A stretch of 64,000 nt of DNA from Aporrectodea caliginosa (GCA_020284085.1 JACEVL010000499.1:105001-169000), one strand, 5' to 3'; positions 1 through 11,094 are shown, counted from the first letter of the stretch. Notes: generated by a model from the letters alone, not told the origin. Program-made: numbers and translations.

Positions 1-110
1 TTTTGACATACGATTAAAAATTAATCGCGATATGAAAAATTTTAATCGTGCGATTAATTTCGATTAAAAAATTCGATTTAAAATTGTTAGAATTTGTCCA
101 CCCATAATTG
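1..110. repeat. AT-rich ATTAATCG-type repeat remnant
   Basis: Short ATTAATCG/CGATTAAA motifs recur in both orientations, and then the sequence changes to the conserved 5' flank of gene A. It looks like the end of an AT-rich DNA-transposon remnant cut by the window edge. A similar AT-rich block lies at 31192-31632. Family not identified. Confidence 0.35.
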
Positions 111-620
111 ATAGATAGGCGCTAAATAATCTTAAGAATAACACAACTATACCGCGATCCTTTTGATAACGCGCAGCACGTGACTTGTTATTACCGCTCT
201 ATTAAGACACAAGTCTATGGCAAAAATGATAGGTAACAGACGAGATAGTATGGCACATGGGGTGAGCGCCTGTCCCCCTCACCTGCTCCCAGATCCACCA
301 GCTCCCCCTCGCGTGACCTCCTTACACTACCCCCTCCCACCCATCGAATGAAGTCGACGTCAGCCGCAAACGGAACGAGGAATAGGATATAGTATGATCG
401 AAGTCAAGTTATGTTCACGTTGATCGAATGGATCTAACTTTATCAACAGTCATGTTTTGAAGGATCTAATACGGTCAAAAGTTGATAGTGGTCTGATCGA
501 AAAGTCTTGATCAAACGTTCACAATTTTATTTTCTGATCGTACAACAACCGGCGAAAAGCGACGACCACGTTACTTGATCGACAAGGATCTACAACCGTG
601 TGTCATCGGCTGTTGTAGAT
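110..620 (+). promoter_or_regulatory. Conserved 5' flank of receptor gene A
   Basis: This non-coding block aligns almost throughout with the 5' flank of gene B (24705-25470), including a perfect E-box CACGTG at 177-182 (24765-24770 in B) and several TGATC-rich stretches. No clear TATA box is visible. Conservation between paralogous upstream regions can mean shared promoter elements or simply a recent duplication; the coding exons are much more similar than this flank. The transcription start cannot be placed. Confidence 0.5.
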
Positions 621-1003
621 CAACTACACGTCTCTGGAATGATCTGCTGTCTGAATTCCGCATTTTTTCGGTTCCTTCACCATCATCACCAATCGTCCAC
701 GATCATCTGCCTCAGGCTCCTCTATCCATCATCCCAAGGCTTTCTACCGGAAACTAAAGTCTCACCTCTTCAAGAACTCTGACCCCGACTCACCTCTACC
801 TTCCAGTTCTCGACCTAAACGACACCCACCATAGCATCTGCTCTGCCCTCTCTGATCCTCTGGAAACCGGACTCGGACCTCCCTCGGACAACCCCTCTGA
901 CTAGACGCAGAGCAGCTCATAAATAAGCCGGTGCCCTGCGCTTGGCTTTCGAGTTGCGCTTTAGAAGTTTGGATATAAGGATTACGAATACGATTACGAT
1001 CAA
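620..1003 (+). mobile_element. LINE 3'-end fragment inserted just upstream of gene A start codon
   Basis: The sequence encodes the typical C-terminal end of a CR1/L2-type LINE ORF2 (an RLWNDLLSEFR-like motif followed by a stop), then a 3' UTR and a tail of GATTAC-like repeats at about 980-1000. The same 3' end occurs at 8575-9010. It interrupts the alignment with gene B: the flanks at 615-620 and 1005-1030 are contiguous there. GATCAA at 618-623 and 998-1003 may be the target-site duplication. It ends about 27 bp before the gene A ATG. Confidence 0.7.
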
Positions 1004-1029
1004 GCTCGATCCGTAACGCTAGGATCATT

Positions 1030-1093
1030 ATGAGGATTTTCGTCATAGCTTTGCTGTTGGTTATTCCACTCTTTGGAGCGGAGAACACAATCG
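1030..1093 (+). CDS. Receptor gene A exon 1: signal peptide
   Basis: The exon encodes 21 residues beginning MRIFVIALLLVIPLFGA, a classic signal peptide with a charged N-terminus, a hydrophobic core and likely cleavage after the GA. The donor G|GTGAGT is strong. The 64 nt leave phase 1, matching every following ectodomain exon. Gene B has the same exon with only a few substitutions (25475-25538). Joined to 4653-4940, 6759-7202, 8239-8424 or 8239-8463, 12281-12362 and 12971-13598, it gives an open frame of 563 or 576 residues. The product is a predicted single-pass cell-surface lectin receptor; ligand unknown. Confidence 0.8.
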
Positions 1094-1239
1094 GTGAGTG
1101 ATCTATTGACTTCTTGTTCGTTTTTTGTGTCGGTTGGCTTCTATTTGTGTTACTCTATACTTAAACGCCAGTCTGTCTGCGAATTTGTAGGGAGCTTGTG
1201 CGTGTCTTTAAAACGGCCCTATCCAATAAATCGAGCAGT

Positions 1240-1600
1240 CTTTTAAGCCAATCATTCAGCCAATCATTCAATCAGTCAGTCTAGTCAATCAATCAGTCTG
1301 TTATTCAATCAGCTAGTCACTTAGCCAGACACTGCAGACAGTCAGTCAGTCAGTTATTCAACCAATCAGTCGGTAATTCAATCAGTTATTCAATGTCAGT
1401 CAGCTATTTAATCAGCGAGTCAGTCAGTCAGTTATAAACACAGTCAGTCAATCAATCAGTTGTTCAATCTGTGAGTGAGTTATGAAATCAGTCAGTTAGT
1501 CAGTCAGTTATTCAATCGATCAGTCAGTCAGATTTATTCTATCAGTCAGTTACTTAATCAGAAAGTTACTCAATCAATCATTTTATTTATTGAACCCTTT
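1240..1600. repeat. Degenerate (CAGT)n/(AATC)n tetranucleotide repeat
   Basis: Imperfect CAGTCAGT and CAATCAAT runs fill the start of intron 1. Equivalent repeats sit at the same intron position in gene B (25700-25985), so the array predates the gene duplication. Confidence 0.8.
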
Positions 1601-1627
1601 GAAACCCTTGCCGTATCTAAGTTTACA

Positions 1628-1733
<106 letters not shown>

Positions 1734-2404
1734 AACTTAGACACAGCAATGGAAATTGTAACAAACAAATTACAATTGTCATGCAAGCAACAAAGGGCTC
1801 CAGAAGAGATAGGAATCATGCTAAGAGCAGGGACCCCATGCAATTACCAAGCAGAAAACAGAAAATAGGTACAGAACGGACAACTTAAAGTGTCTTAGAA
1901 CAAATGACTAAACTGTGTAACCAGTGTTTAATCTAGATTTATCTCTGAAGGGGGGGGTAAAGCTCCCCCCAGGATTGAGTTTCCCCAGAAAAATCAAAGA
2001 GATGAAATTTGATGAAATTTTGGGATAATTGCTGAAGGATTTATCGAGCCGTTGGGAAAATTTGAACGAAACCTTGGAAAACTCTCGTTACTACCTCCTC
2101 CCCTCGAAAATTATTGGTGGAAAACTCTCGTTACTACCCCCTCGAAAATTCTTGGGAAATTCTTGTTACTACCCCCGATCCCTCTATTAAGAAAATTCTT
2201 GGAAAACACTCGCTACTTGTGAACTTTGGGTACCCCCAGAACCTCGATTTCCCCATCCAGCAAGGGGACTAGATTAAACACTGCTGTGTAACTCGGAAAG
2301 GGAACAGTATAAGTTCACAAGTTCGAGAAGCTCCAGCAAATCATACAAAGTCTCTTAACTACTAAACTGAACTACTGACAATTTTAACCCAACAGAACGT
2401 TTAG

Positions 2405-3860
2405 TCTCATTGATTAAATATGATCGTAGCATTTTTTTAATATTTGTAAATTAGGTGCCGGTTTAATGTTGATAGGTAGAGAGTTCCAAATTGGGGGACC
2501 CATAAATCTAATATAAAATCCACGAGAGTTAGAATGAAAGTAAGGGTACGATAAGATACCATCTAGAGTTTCTAGTATACTATAGATGCACGTCGGAGCC
2601 CTGCTGGGAAAATCACCGGTAGACGTTCGGTAGGAGGTTGTAGCCAAGGCGATAGAATTAAGAAATCACATACCTGAAGTTTATTAATCTGACAAAACCA
2701 AAGAATCTGGAATTGGGGAGCTCTAGCAATTATTCGCACCGCTCTCTTCTGTAGCGACACTAATTTACTTAATCTTCAGGCATAGTTAGAGGCCATACAA
2801 GATTGCAATATGTGAAGTAAGGGTATACTAACGAGTAATAAAGTTGAGAACAAATATATTATGGGAACACATGCCCTGGACAGAATGCCAACATTTTTGC
2901 TATTTTTGCCGAAATAAATATACTGTGGTCAGTCGAGGTCAAATGCTGGTCAACGTTTACGCCGAGGAACTTTGTCGAAACGACTGCATGGGATAAAGCT
3001 AACCCATTAATTGATAGCACGATCGAGTCACAGGGTAGCTTTCGTTTTATGCGATTTAAATAGGATAAAATAGGTTTATGCAGGTTTAAAGATAATTTAT
3101 AACCAGTTCAAGTCCCGCATTAACAATTTTCGTTGAGACAAATACGAAGTATGGGAATAGAAAGCGTTTGTGTCGTCCGCAAGCAAAATAAACGTCAAAA
3201 TGGAGGATGAATTAGGTACATCGTTTAATAAAGAAGAAAAAGGAGGGTCCTAGATTAGAGCCCTGCGGGACTCCATACTTTACAAAACGCAAATCGGGCA
3301 GCGTGCCGTTACAAGAAACATACTGAGAGTGAATATTAATTTTTATTGATCATCATTTAGCAATGGATCACATTTTCAGTACAGTCACATATGCGACATA
3401 AAGGGGTAAAACCTTAAGAAACACATGGTTCCGCTATCCAGATCACCCAATTTGCATTACACATATCAAACATTTCGATAGTAAAATTATACTAATAAAT
3501 CATCAGTTCTGAACATCAACATTATCGAAAAAACTAAGAGAAACAGAAACTACAATAAAGATAAAACAAACAATAGAGTTAGTGTACTGTCAATATTATC
3601 CATTTATTATGAGTGGACTGTGCATCCACGGGATATCATATGTCTCTAATTTGCGATATTGATAACGATTTACAAAATAAATTGTGAACCAATCAAGCTA
3701 CGTGCTTCTGATACCGAAGCTAATTTGTCAAGGAGAATATTGTGATTAACGGTATCAAAGGCCTTAGCCAAGTCAAAAAATATACCAATAGAACATTCAT
3801 TATTTTCGAAGTCTTGAGCTATTTTGTCATTAACGGCATCAGAGGGCAGTGGCCGGACGG
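2405..3860 (-). mobile_element. Degenerate LINE, RT domain plus C-terminus
   Basis: Reading the minus strand, a reverse-transcriptase motif A ([18 protein letters not shown]) lies near 3700-3780, a PQGSNLGP-like motif B lies near 3240-3300, and the C-terminal LQKRAVRIIARA and GPPIWNSLPINIK motifs lie at 2410-2760. Stops and frameshifts break it, and about 3350-3650 may be inserted sequence. A related copy occupies the corresponding intron-1 position of gene B (26280-26760), so this LINE was present before the A/B duplication. Confidence 0.7.
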
Positions 3861-4199
3861 AGATCCGTGTTGGGAGTGGAAAAGAATATGTGAGCTGTGA
3901 GTGAATTTACCGAGCCTGTCGTACATGACATTGTTTGTTATAAAACTTTCAGAGGCCAGGAAGGAAAAAAACATGCGCCGGTCATTTGCAGGTCAATGTT
4001 TGCTATCTTTTTATAGCTTGGGAGACAATTCCAGAATTCAATGAGCAGTTAACAATTCCAGCTAATTGGGGGGGGGGGCTATTACATCTGTATGGCGATT
4101 AGCAATAGCTGGATCAATTTCATCAACCCCGCTTCTATGAGTTAAGCGCAGAGAATGACTTGAAATAATAATTTCTTTCAATAATTTATTTATCCAATC

Positions 4200-4480
4200 C
4201 GTGGGTCAGCTAATCAGTCATTCAGTCAGTCAGACAGGCACTGCCAGGCAGTCAGTCAGTCAGTCAGTCAGTCAGTCAGTTCAGTCAGTCAGTCAGTCAG
4301 TCAGTCAGTCAGTCAGTCAGTCAGTCAGTCAATCAATCAGTCAGTTATTGAATCAGTCAGTCAGTTATTCAGTCAGTCAGTCAGTTATTCAATTAAGCAG
4401 TCAGTTATTCAATCAGTCAGTCAGTTATTCAATGAGTCAGCCAACTATTTAACCAGTCAGTCAGTAATTCTGTTAGTCAG
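4200..4480. repeat. (CAGT)n microsatellite array
   Basis: Long CAGT repeats with ATTCAATCAGT interruptions, immediately upstream of the lectin exon. Gene B has a shorter homologous array at 28940-29035. Confidence 0.9.
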
Positions 4481-4652
4481 TGCGTTTGTATTGCATTGTA
4501 TAATAGTGTATAGTACAGTCTACTTGTGTTTTGCACTTTATAGCATTTCTTGGCATAGTATTCGTATTTTGTATTGTATAATTGCATAATATGGTATAGT
4601 ATCGCACAATATCGCATAGTGTAGTATTGTGTTGTTTTATATTGTACTGTAG

Positions 4653-4940
4653 TAACCAACAACGTCTGCAACAACCAGAAGAAGACAATTAGCTGCAGCA
4701 TTGGCAGTGTCCTCTACATCGACTCCGCTCGATACGGTCGGATGAACGCAGACAGTTGCCTCAAAAACACCGGTTTCGGTCATCTTAACTGTTCCGCCGA
4801 CGTGCGCCTCTACCTCGAGAGAAAATGCTCTGGTCGTCGGTCGTGCCAGCTGGAACAGGACTCAGTCCTCGACAAATCCAACCATAGGTGTCCAGGTGAC
4901 CTCAAGACCTACCTGGAGGTCAGTCACCACTGCTTACGAG
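4653..4940 (+). CDS. Receptor gene A exon 2: SUEL-type lectin domain
   Basis: The exon encodes 96 residues forming one galactose/rhamnose-binding (SUEL) lectin domain. Visible marks are the SARYGRM motif (the sugar-contacting YGR motif of the family), eight cysteines, a KCSGRRSC segment and a C-terminal TYLEVSHHC, like the KYLxVxYxC end of known members. The acceptor is TAG|TA and the donor G|GTAAGA, both phase 1. It is about 78 % identical by eye count to the gene B exon of the same length. Family knowledge suggests extracellular sugar binding; here that is inferred, not shown. Confidence 0.88.
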
Positions 4941-5149
4941 GTAAGAGTTCCGCTCGTTTTAGTCGATAGCATCAACAGCACCGGATTAAACCTATCATTA
5001 ACCCTTAAGCTTCATGCCCATGGGTCACCCATGGGTAAAAAGTGTTAGCGACTTCACTTTCTTAGACTTGGAAGGTGGGTTGGCAGTCCTCTCCCTCGCC
5101 CTCTCATCTTCTCACCGACAGTTTACGGTCAGTGTACCCAGTATAGTTG

Positions 5150-6015
5150 TAAATGAATCTCTCGATCACTTAATCAGTCATTTATTCAGTCAGTCAGCCA
5201 TTCATTCATTCAGTCAGTCAGTCAGTGAGTCAGCCATTAATTCATTCAGTCTGCCATTCATTCATTCAGTCATTCAATCACTCAGCCATTCATTCAATCA
5301 GTCAGTCAGTCATTCACACAGTCATTCAGACAGTCAGTCATTCACTCATTTAGTCACTACTCACTAGTCAGTCAGTCACTCAGTCATTTAGTTAGCCATT
5401 CATTCAAGCACTCAGACAGTTCAATTCATCCAGCCAGTCAGCAAGTCAGTCAAGGAATCATCCATTCATTCATTCATTCATTCAGTCCATCAGTCAGTCA
5501 GTTAATCAATCTGTCAATCAACCAAATATAGTCAAATACTAAGTCAGTCAGTCAGCCACAAGCAAGCAATACAAAAATCACTCAATCAGTCAGTCAGCCA
5601 ATCAACCAATCAATCATTCAGAGTTCAATTCGCTTCCTGATCGGCTAAGTAATACACTAAGTGATTCATTCATTCATTCTTCCCGTTTCATTCAGTGATC
5701 AGAACATTCCTAAACTAAACCATTCAGACATTTACCTGTTATCCTTTCCTATCGTTCCATCAATTCATCTATTTATCCAGTCATCTTTTCATCTATTCAT
5801 CCATTCCACTATTCATCCATCCATCTATTCATCAGTTCGTCTTCATCTTTCAATTCATCAATTCATGAGTTCATCCATTCATATATCTATCCATTCATCT
5901 GTTCCACCATCCATACATCCATTCATCCATTCGTCTTCATCAATTCATCAATTCATCCAGTCATCTATTCATCCATTCATCTATTCAACCATCTATCCAG
6001 TCATCTGTTTATCCA
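5150..6015. repeat. (CAGT)n/(CATT)n then (CATC)n repeat tracts in intron 2
   Basis: Degenerate CAGTCAGT and CATTCATT repeats (to about 5620) give way to ATCCATTC/CATC repeats (5660-6015). Similar pairs of tracts flank the CUB exon in gene B, again pointing to inheritance through the duplication. Confidence 0.85.
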
Positions 6016-6059
6016 TTCACGTGGCTGTACTCGTGGCTGTTACTACCAACTTCGTCAGC

Positions 6060-6680
6060 TACGGGTCATCTCTCTCTCTCTATCCCAGGATGCCGCAGCT
6101 ACCCTTGTCCAACCTTTTGTCACAAGCCGCTTGGACTACTCTTGCTCTATACTGGTTGGTCTTCCTCTTTCATTGATAGCCCTACTAGACCGGGTTCTTC
6201 GCTCTGCAGCCCAGCTAAATGGGAGAATCCCTGTTTGCCTCCGTTTCGACTTACATGCATGACACCCTACGCTGGCTTCCTGTCTCGCAGCGCTTCGAGT
6301 ACAGAATCGCTGCGCTGGCTTGGCGTTGCCTCCTCGGCTATGCTCCGGCCTATCTACGTGAGCTCTGTTGTCCTGTATCTGATGTGCTAGCTCCCAAAGC
6401 CCTTCGCTCTGCCTGTAGCGGGGAGCTCTTGATCCCTCGTTCTAGAACCTCAACCAGTCAGCGTCGTGCCTTCTCAGCTGTGGGTGCTTTGTCTGGAATG
6501 GGTTTCCGCTGGAGATACGCCTGTTACCTAACTATGATTGACCTATACGTTCTACAATCTACAGGCTCCTTAAGACTTATTTGCATCACCGTGGTTGGAC
6601 TTGGAGCGCCTCTGAGTTGGCTTCTGGAAGGGGCGCCATATAAATTCTTGAAATGAATGAATGAATGAATTCATAATTAT
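6060..6680 (+). mobile_element. CR1/L2-like LINE, 5'-truncated, 3' end
   Basis: In shifting frames this encodes the C-terminal region of LINE ORF2 (for example HDTLRWLPVSQRFEYRIAAL). It is followed by the family's 3' hairpin (GAGCGCCTCTGAG ... GGCGCCATATAAAT) and a (GAAT)n tail at 6652-6672. The same 3' hairpin recurs in several other LINE copies in the window and in the SINE at 27170. Confidence 0.75.
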
Positions 6681-6758
6681 CTTCATCATCCATTCGTCTT
6701 CATCCATCTCATCCACTCACCTACTCCTCCTTTCACTCGAATGTCTATTCATTCACAG

Positions 6759-7202
6759 TCGTAACTCCTCGCAACGCTGATTCGTCGAAATGCGACGGAA
6801 ACAAGTACCCCGTTGACATGGCAACAACAGATGGATACCTAGCTCGCATCGTTACCGTGGAAACACGAATTGGGTCAAGCGCGTGTCCTTGGTCAATCGA
6901 GGTCAAGTCAGGTCAGACTATTCGCCTGACGTTGTACGACTTCGGGGTCTGGCAAGACCCTGAGACGACTACCCCTGCCCTTGGCGACGCCTTTGGGGGT
7001 CGACCCATGTGCCAGGTCTACGCGACGATCAACGAGCGGGCGGGTTCTGCGAGTGCGCGGCCCGTGTGCGGTGGAGTCCTGGGCAACCTGCGCCAAGTGG
7101 ACGGTGGCCGGGTGGTGTACACATCGAACAGCAACAGCGTCCAGGTGGCGGTGACTACGACGGCCAGCCCAACGCTCGAACAGTTCCTGCTCAAGTACGA
7201 AG
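6759..7202 (+). CDS. Receptor gene A exon 3: CUB-like domain
   Basis: The exon encodes about 148 residues with a CUB-type pattern. A first cysteine (SSKCDGNKYP) is followed by a CPWSIEVKSGQTIRLTLYDFG segment (the conserved C-W-I-hydrophobic-F core) and a later pair, RPMCQVYATI and RPVCGG. It ends TLEQFLLKYEG, the usual beta-strand end. A Thr-rich loop (PETTTPALGD) lengthens it compared with a typical 110-residue CUB. The acceptor CAG|TC and donor G|GTAGGT give phase 1 on both sides. It is about 88 % identical by eye to gene B. The role is presumably extracellular binding next to the lectin domain. Confidence 0.82.
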
Positions 7203-7239
7203 GTAGGTTTCTCTCTTCCGTTTTAATATTTTTAACAGC

Positions 7240-7240
<1 letters not shown>

Positions 7241-7300
<60 letters not shown>

Positions 7301-7800
7301 TAACAATAACAATAACAATAACAATAACAATAACAATAACAATAACAATAACAATAACAATAACAATAACAATAACAATAACAATAACAATAACAATAAC
7401 AATAACAATAACAATAACAATAACAATAACAATAACAATAATAATAATAATAACAATAACAATAACAATAACAATAATAATAAATAATAAATAATAAATA
7501 ATAAATAATAAATAATAAATAATAATAATAATATCTTTTCTTTAATGAAGCGCCTGACAAATGCACTGCTCTGTACATGTACATGTTATGACGATTAAGC
7601 AATTCACAAGAACACAAATTACAGAAGACATAAATCAACAAAGTTGCAGCAATCCAAGTCGCAAGCTCAATGCACTTTTGCTGCCACCTAGGGAACATGG
7701 CAACACCAGACTTGATATCTGGCTCTCATCGTTACCTTACGGGAATCGAACCGGGTCCGTGAGCGCTTCAGGCAAGAGTGTTATCCCTTATACAATCCCC
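7241..7800 (-). mobile_element. tRNA-derived SINE with hugely expanded (ATT/GTT)n tail
   Basis: Read on the minus strand, the head near 7740-7800 contains a B-box-like GGTTCGATTCCC. The body runs to a 3' end with GTCAGGCGCTTCATTAAAG, and the tail has become 300 bp of AAT and AAC triplet repeats (7241-7540 on +). The same 3' end with a short (ATT)n tail is at 43025-43145. It lies 38 bp after the CUB exon. Confidence 0.65.
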
Positions 7801-7960
7801 TTCTTACTGCGAAGTGTCAAACATACCGGCTTCCTACCCCATGATGCTCCGACTGTGACAGAAATAGCGAGAACAGCTGATGACAGACTGTCGCTGCGAT
7901 CATTACTAATGACCATGATGTTCTACGCCGGATGTGCCCTCGACCCCGGGAGACAACCTT
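7801..7960 (+). mobile_element. LINE ORF2 C-terminal fragment
   Basis: A short stretch encodes KHTGFLPHDAPTVTEIAR followed by ADDRL, matching the minus-strand LINE fragment at 37461-37970 (AGFLPHDAPTVAEMASKADDRL). It is truncated on both sides. Confidence 0.6.
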
Positions 7961-8097
7961 TCCTTTTCCTTTTCCTCCTCCTCCTTTTCCTTCACTTCTA
8001 CTCCTGTTCTTTTTCTGTTATTCTTGGTATTCATTCTCCTAGGCACACCTTCTTCAATTCCACTCCTATTTATGCTCTTATGTTGTCCGTGATTTTG

Positions 8098-8236
8098 ATG
8101 ACAATGACGCTGATGATGATGATGATGACGATGACGACGACGACGACGACGATGATGATGATGATTATGATGATGATGATGACGATGATGATGATGATGA
8201 TGACGATGATCATTAAGATGATGATGATGATGATGT
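8098..8236. repeat. (GAT)n microsatellite abutting the sushi exon
   Basis: GATGATGAT with GAC interruptions runs directly into the TAG acceptor of exon 4. The gene B copy is much shorter (35307-35360) but also borders its exon. Confidence 0.9.
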
Positions 8237-8238
8237 AG

Positions 8239-8463
8239 TCGTTGGCTGCGCGGACCCTGGTCCTCTGCCTCAGATGTCCGTCGAGAGAATCTCTGATCGT
8301 CTGGTTATCAAGTGCAACAAAGACAGCTCCCCTGACTCCGAACCAAAGACCTGGACGATCCAATGTCTGGACGCTGGAAACTGGTCGACGCCGCTCAACG
8401 AGTTCAACTGCTCCACGGCAGCAGGTTACAAGTACAAGACATCCTCCGATTTCGCAGGCAGTG
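8239..8463 (+). CDS. Receptor gene A exon 4: sushi-like (CCP) domain
   Basis: The exon encodes a short four-cysteine module: GCADPG, then VIKC, then IQCLDAGNWSTP and a final NC. It fits a compact sushi/CCP fold with the Trp before Cys4. Two donors are possible, both leaving phase 1: G|GTTACA after 8424, the position used in gene B, and the stronger G|GTGAGT after 8463, which adds 13 residues before the membrane span. The protein sequence is almost identical to gene B (two changes in about 60). The acceptor TAG|TC is preceded by GAT repeats, not pyrimidines. Confidence 0.78.
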
Positions 8464-8574
8464 GTGAGTTATTCTGATCTAATAGCTGTCTATTTCAGCC
8501 CTACTCTCTTTGCTTTCTGATATAATATTCAGCTGTTGACAAGTCTCAAAAAATTTTACTCTTTTGGCTCTCTT

Positions 8575-9015
8575 TGACGACTCCTCAGCCTTTGTGAGCT
8601 GTTCTGACTCAACCGAGCAATATCCAACACTGCGCCGCGTCTCTGGAACGATCTACCTCCTGAATTCCGCACTTTTTCGGTTCCTCCACCATCATCGCCA
8701 ATCATCCACCATCATCTGCCTCAGGCTCCTCTATCCATCACCCCCAAGGCTTTCCACTCGAAACTAAAGTCTCTGCTTTTCAAGAACTCTTATCCTGACT
8801 CACCTGATCCTGTACCTTCCAATCCTCGACCTAAAAGACACCCGCCTTAACATCTGCTGTGCCCTCTCTGATCCCCTGGAAACCGGACTCGGACCTCCTC
8901 GGACTACTCTTTTGGACAACCCTCTGATTAGACGCAGCGCTCGTGAATAAGCTGGTGCCCTACGCTTGGCTTTCGAGTGGCGCTTTAGAAGTTTGGAGAT
9001 TACGATTACGATTAC
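8575..9015 (+). mobile_element. LINE 3' end with (GATTAC)n tail
   Basis: A second copy of the 3' end seen at 620-1003, ending in three GATTAC units at about 8996-9018. The translated end carries the same LLNSALFRFLHHHRQSS-like shadow frame. Confidence 0.7.
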
Positions 9016-9019
9016 GATT

Positions 9020-9300
9020 TGACATGGTCGACCATGAAATTCTACTACAACGGCTTGAGACCTCCTTTGGACTCAAGGGTCCTCCTCTTCTTTGGCTTCG
9101 GTCCTACCTGTCTGATCGCGCCCAAATGATCATCTCTGATGACCCCAGGGACTCAGTGAGTCCCTGTTATTTTGGGTGTTCCTCAGGGTTCTGTTCTAGG
9201 CCTGCTCTTATTCATTTTATACACAGCTAATATTCCCTCTCTTTTTGCTAACCGTTCTGCGACTGGCCACCTTTTTGCTGATGATGTCCAGACTTGTGTC
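9020..9300 (+). mobile_element. LINE reverse-transcriptase fragment
   Basis: RT motifs are readable: [13 protein letters not shown], then after a frameshift near 9165 VPQGSVLGLLLFILYT, then HLFADDVQT with the FADD catalytic pair. It stops at an (AAT)n tract at 9301-9345. It directly abuts the tail of the preceding LINE 3' end, so one may have inserted into the other. CR1/L2-like by motif. Confidence 0.75.
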
Positions 9301-9352
<52 letters not shown>

Positions 9353-9479
9353 TAATAATAACTTGTTTGGGGGATCCGCAGGAGACAGCATGCCTCTTTC
9401 GGCGTCTTTCAATTTGCACACAACGATTCAGCTTTTCGTTTCACGTTTACACACTTGACCGGTGAAGATGACCTTAACT

Positions 9480-9960
9480 CCAGAACGACAAAACATTTCC
9501 GATAGTTTCTTAGAGCCTGAAGGATTACACTTACCTAGGGCGATTAAAAAATAATAATAAAAATAACTTTTATTCAGCCAGCCATAACACGGGAGTTTGG
9601 AACAAAATACCGCTATTTGAATAGTTTATTTTTCAGAGGGAAAGGGGTGACAGACTTGGTGTTTCAACTATCCCTAGCCTCAACTACTGTAACTGCATCA
9701 ACCTTAAAAAAACACGGCTGCTGAGCTGCCAGGGTCGGCGTCAGCGACCTCTGACCCGATTGTCGGACCTGAAACTCGGATGAGATGATATGGATTGTGC
9801 TAATTGAAACAAAACATTTTTGTAACTTTAAATTGAGCATCTATAAATGAATGTCAAGCTCACTGAGGCGCACGGACATTGGTCAAAACAAGAATATGGT
9901 ACTTAGACTGGATACCGCCATTATGATAAGTCTTTGAAGGTAAGACTCACAATTACATGT
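9480..9960. other. Intron 4 sequence, nothing recognised
   Basis: No coding potential, RNA or clear repeat was recognised between the LINE fragment and the GGGTAC-rich block. Confidence 0.4.
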
Positions 9961-9984
9961 AACGTCAAAACTTCAGTTCGGTAC

Positions 9985-10115
9985 GGGGTAAAACCGGGTA
10001 TACACGTACCCATAATGCTCCTACCCGTACCCGACCCGACAAATGTCTACCCGACCCGTACCCGACCCGCGGGTACGGGTCTTGTACGGGTGAACTCCAC
10101 GGGTACGGGTATACA
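9985..10115. repeat. ACCCGTACCCG-rich block, probable DNA-transposon end
   Basis: Dense ACCCG/GGGTAC repeats in both orientations end with CAGACCCCTA. A similar block at 40440-40590 ends GCAGACCTCTA. Such ends are typical of some hAT elements, but I could not pair ends or find a duplication. Confidence 0.35.
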
Positions 10116-10399
10116 GACCCCTATTTGTGCTCCATCTGCGCCCCTAGCCAACTCAGCCATAATGGGTACACTGACCGTACACCGTCGGTGGGAAGATCAG
10201 ACGGCGATGGAGTGGACTGATCACTCGGTCTCGTATGCCGAGGCTAAGAAATAAAGTCGCTGGATGCCTCTCAGGGCTAGTTCAAGGGACTGCTCCTCTA
10301 AGCTGAGAAGAAAAGGGAAGTCCTTTGATGCAGTGGCCCCGAGCACACGACCCTTGGGAATCGTCCACTGTCGGCCCACTGGCCTAATAGTGATAAAAT

Positions 10400-11045
10400 T
10401 GCGCCTCTTTTACTTTCCTTTGGCCTAGGGCCTTAGGGAGACCCTTTACCCTCCACTGACCCACGGCCTTAGGAGGTCCTTTACTTTCCTTTTGTTCCAC
10501 GGCCTTGGGGAGGTTCTTCACTTTCGTTTGGCCCAGGGCCTTAGGGAGGTCCTTTACTTCCCTTTGGCCCAGGGCCTTAGGAGGTCCTTTACTTTACTTT
10601 CGCACATGGGTCATAGAGAGGCTCTTTACTTTCCTTTGGCCCAGGGCCTTTGGGAGGTCCTTTACTTTCCTTTTGGCACTGGGCCTTAGGGGGTTCTTTA
10701 CTTTACTTTCGCACATGGGTCACAGAGAGGTTCTTTACTTTCCTATGTCACAGGGCCTTAGGGAGGTCCTTTACTTTCCTTTGACCCAGAGCTTTAGGGA
10801 GGTCCTTTACTTTCCTTTGACCCAGAGCTTTAGGGAGGTTCTTTACTTTCCTTTGACCCAGGGCCTTAGGGAGGTCCTTTACGTTCCTTTGCCCAGGGCC
10901 TTAGCGAGATTTTTCACTTTCCTTTGGCCCAGGGCCTTAGGCAGATCCTTTACTTTTTATTGGCCCAGGGCCTTAGGGGTATTTTCTTTCCTTTGACCCA
11001 GGGTCTAGGCGAGGTCCTTTACTTCCATTTGGCCCAGGACCTTAG
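10400..11045. repeat. 36-bp minisatellite
   Basis: About 17 imperfect units contain the core CTTTACTTTCCTTTG followed by a CCCAGGGCCTTAGGGAGGTC-like half. Because 36 is divisible by three, one + frame stays open for 163 codons with a REVLYFPLTQSF repeat. There is no start context or family match, so I treat it as non-coding. Confidence 0.9.
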
Positions 11046-11094
11046 GAGGTGCCTGCAAGGCGCTATATACCTGTTAAGTTGAATTACAATTTCA

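Noticed and set aside
10492..10996. 163-codon frame with 12-residue repeats
   Set aside because: It follows from a 36-bp minisatellite whose length is a multiple of three. No signal peptide, start context or conserved flank.
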